DNA of 5,878 bases from JBEDUK01 sp963781595. GTDB lineage: Bacteria > Actinomycetota > UBA4738. The stretch is from positions 1 through 5,878 of the forward strand of contig CAWAGG010000004.1 of the NCBI GenBank assembly GCA_963781595.1, in the 5' to 3' direction. The notes beneath the pieces are model-generated. The model saw nothing but the letters and a program-made list of their open reading frames with translations. It did not search any database and had not been told where the DNA came from. The position numbers were made by a program, and so were the translations under genes. Shown here in pieces: positions 4,488-5,878 of this stretch; the stretch's first letter is position 1; the number at the start of each line of letters is the position of its first letter.

Positions 4488-5878
4488 GTGGTCGCCGACG
4501 CTCGGCGCATCAGGTAGACGACCCGCGACGTGCCGTCGACGGGCTGGCGATCCACCGTGATCCACGCCGTGGCGAACGCCGCCTGGAACCCGGACTCCGT
4601 GTAGTCGGGGAACACGTCTTCGCGGCTCGCCAGGAGCCGCTCGACCATCGGGTCGCCCTTGGGCACCCACTCGATGATCAGCCCGTCGCCGAGCCTGGCG
4701 AGCGTCGTGCTGAGCATCGGCAGCGGCACGTTCCGGCCAATCGCGAGGTGGTGGACCAGCGCCAGCGCGAGCAGCGTCGCGCCTTCGGCACGGTCGAACA
4801 GCGAGAGGCGCTCGCGCGCGTCCCAGCCGATCGCCGGGCTCGGGTCGGCGAGGTCCTGGAGGATCGGGAGGACGCGCGTTTCGCCGCGGCCGACGATCGA
4901 TCGCCAGTGACGTTCGCTAGCGGCGGGGTCGAAGTCGAGGGCCACGACCCGGTCGACGTGACGGGCGGCGATCGCGGAGTACCGTCCCGCGTTCGCGCCG
5001 AGGTCCCACACCACCGCGGGCGCCATCGCGCGGATAGCGCCGTCCACCAGCGCATCCTTGGCCGCCGCGCTCTGGTCGTCGTACGAGGACCTCGTCCCGT
5101 ACTCGGCCCACTCCGTGCCCTCGGGCGCCCAGTCGAAGCCGGAGATCACGCGCGTGAGGCTGTCCAGGAGGGCCGCCTGGCGCGTCGGGCTCATCGCCTT
5201 CGCGTCCGGGGAGCCGGCGGCGACCGGCCGGTCGGCGTGCTGTCGCTGCGCCCGCGCATGCAGGTGGACGTGACTTCCGAGCCCGAGCGACAGGCGCGTG
5301 CGGGCGGGCAGCAGCGAGGCGGCGAGGTCGAGCGGGATCCCGTCGAGGTGGCTGCGCAGCAGGCCTCCCAGGCGCACGTCGCGCATCGCCATCAACGCGA
5401 GGGGGGCCAGGAAGTGCTCGCAGAACTGGCGGTACGCGATCCACGGTGCGCCCGCGGTGGCGCGACGGAAGGAGAGGGTGTCGATCAGGATCGGGCGCCC
5501 GGCGCGGAACTGGACGTTGTAGGCGCTCGCGTCACGGAGCGTGAAGCCCGCCTCGACGGCCCGCCGCTGGATGTCGAGCGTCAGGAGCGCCGCCGCCTTC
5601 AGCTGCCCGAACGTCCACTCATAGGGGTAGGTGATGAGCGGCAGCGGTTCGGGGCGAATGACGGCTACGGCACGAGGCGCGTCTGCGGCAACGTCGAGCG
5701 GAGCCGGCTCGTGTGCGACCAGCAGGCCGGCCGATTGCAGGTTGGCGAGGAACCCCGAGGCCTCGAGCGCCGACCACTCGTCGGACGCGACGCGGTTGAC
5801 CTGCCGATACAGGACCCCGTCGCGGCGGAAGACGAATCCGCTCGGGTCGCGCCAGGAACCCGGGTCCGCCTGAGGCCC
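4484..5878 (-). CDS. Class I SAM-dependent methyltransferase with N-terminal kinase-like segment, 5' end beyond right edge
   Basis: 464 residues are visible, in frame from the window edge to TGA at 4484-4486; no start codon precedes the conserved region, so the gene begins outside. The visible N-terminus has DPSGFVFRRDGVLYRQVN (about 11-28) and TYPYEWTF (83-90). Then comes LRDASAYNVQFRAGRPILID (114-133), whose D116-x4-N121 and D133 spacing resembles the catalytic loop and metal-binding Asp of kinase-like folds. The C-terminal half holds a SAM-binding Rossmann domain: VVWDLGANAGRYS (289-301) as motif I, VVALDFD (311-317) as the acidic end of strand 2, then ALALVHHLAIGRNVPL (about 371-386) and LIIEWVPKGDP (400-410). 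Proteins of this two-part build occur in surface-polysaccharide loci and are usually annotated only as methyltransferases. The methyl acceptor is unknown. The stop overlaps the GTG of sulfatase A, so translation is probably coupled. Confidence 0.8.
   Translation of the reverse strand, partial: GPQADPGSWRDPSGFVFRRDGVLYRQVNRVASDEWSALEASGFLANLQSAGLLVAHEPAPLDVAADAPRAVAVIRPEPLPLITYPYEWTFGQLKAAALLTLDIQRRAVEAGFTLRDASAYNVQFRAGRPILIDTLSFRRATAGAPWIAYRQFCEHFLAPLALMAMRDVRLGGLLRSHLDGIPLDLAASLLPARTRLSLGLGSHVHLHARAQRQHADRPVAAGSPDAKAMSPTRQAALLDSLTRVISGFDWAPEGTEWAEYGTRSSYDDQSAAAKDALVDGAIRAMAPAVVWDLGANAGRYSAIAARHVDRVVALDFDPAASERHWRSIVGRGETRVLPILQDLADPSPAIGWDARERLSLFDRAEGATLLALALVHHLAIGRNVPLPMLSTTLARLGDGLIIEWVPKGDPMVERLLASREDVFPDYTESGFQAAFATAWITVDRQPVDGTSRVVYLMRRASATT

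Noticed and set aside
4488..4670. N-terminal extension of sulfatase A to 4670
   Set aside because: These 61 codons lie fully within the methyltransferase coding region, give a low-complexity Arg/Gly-rich sequence absent from paralogue B, and ignore the GTGA overlap start at 4487.
4484..5395. Methyltransferase starting at TTG 5395
   Set aside because: The same frame is open to the window edge and its upstream codons encode conserved-looking family sequence (GFVFRRDGVLYRQV, ASAYNVQF, PILIDTLSF), so this is an internal codon of a longer gene.
1..5878. CRISPR array, tRNA, rRNA, insertion sequence or attachment site
   Set aside because: No regularly spaced repeats, cloverleaf, rRNA-like stretch, transposase motif or paired terminal inverted repeats were seen on either strand.

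Overview
This is a high-GC (roughly 70% by eye) bacterial window in which every supportable gene lies on the minus strand, so the text reads from high to low coordinates. The strong G/C bias at third codon positions and the GTG starts fit a soil-type high-GC lineage such as Actinomycetota or a high-GC Chloroflexota. The sequence alone does not fix the phylum. I see no rRNA, tRNA, CRISPR array, insertion sequence or attachment site.

Layout in order of transcription: (1) 5878-4484, a class I SAM-dependent methyltransferase with an N-terminal kinase-like segment, its 5' end beyond the right edge; (2) 4487-3000, a five-helix membrane protein with an extracytoplasmic alkaline-phosphatase/sulfatase-fold domain ('paralogue A'); (3) 3003-2149, a membrane-anchored glycerophosphodiester phosphodiesterase-like protein with altered signature motifs; (4) a 157-base gap (1992-2148) with two abutting hairpins and a possible weak promoter; (5) 1991-312, a second five-helix sulfatase-fold protein ('paralogue B') with an odd cysteine-bearing tail; (6) 315-1, the N-terminal 105 residues of a FemAB/CelD-like acyltransferase, cut by the left edge.

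Genes 1-2, 2-3 and 5-6 are joined by four-base stop/start overlaps (GTGA, GTGA, ATGA), so the set reads as two tightly coupled blocks, possibly one operon with an internal break at the gap. Three of the five products should place their catalytic domains outside the membrane, and all five belong to families that modify polymers, lipids or small groups. The most economical reading is a cell-surface glycan or lipid tailoring cluster. The two sulfatase-fold enzymes would transfer or remove a phospho-substituent, the GDPD-like protein would act on glycerophosphodiesters, and the methyltransferase and acyltransferase would make or decorate the substrate. The family assignments rest on visible motifs; the shared pathway is inference.

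The points most worth a second look are the non-canonical GDPD signature, the kinase-like catalytic loop fused to the methyltransferase, the lack of a sulfatase formylglycine motif in both 'sulfatases', and the tail of paralogue B, which begins where paralogue A ends and where codon use abruptly changes.
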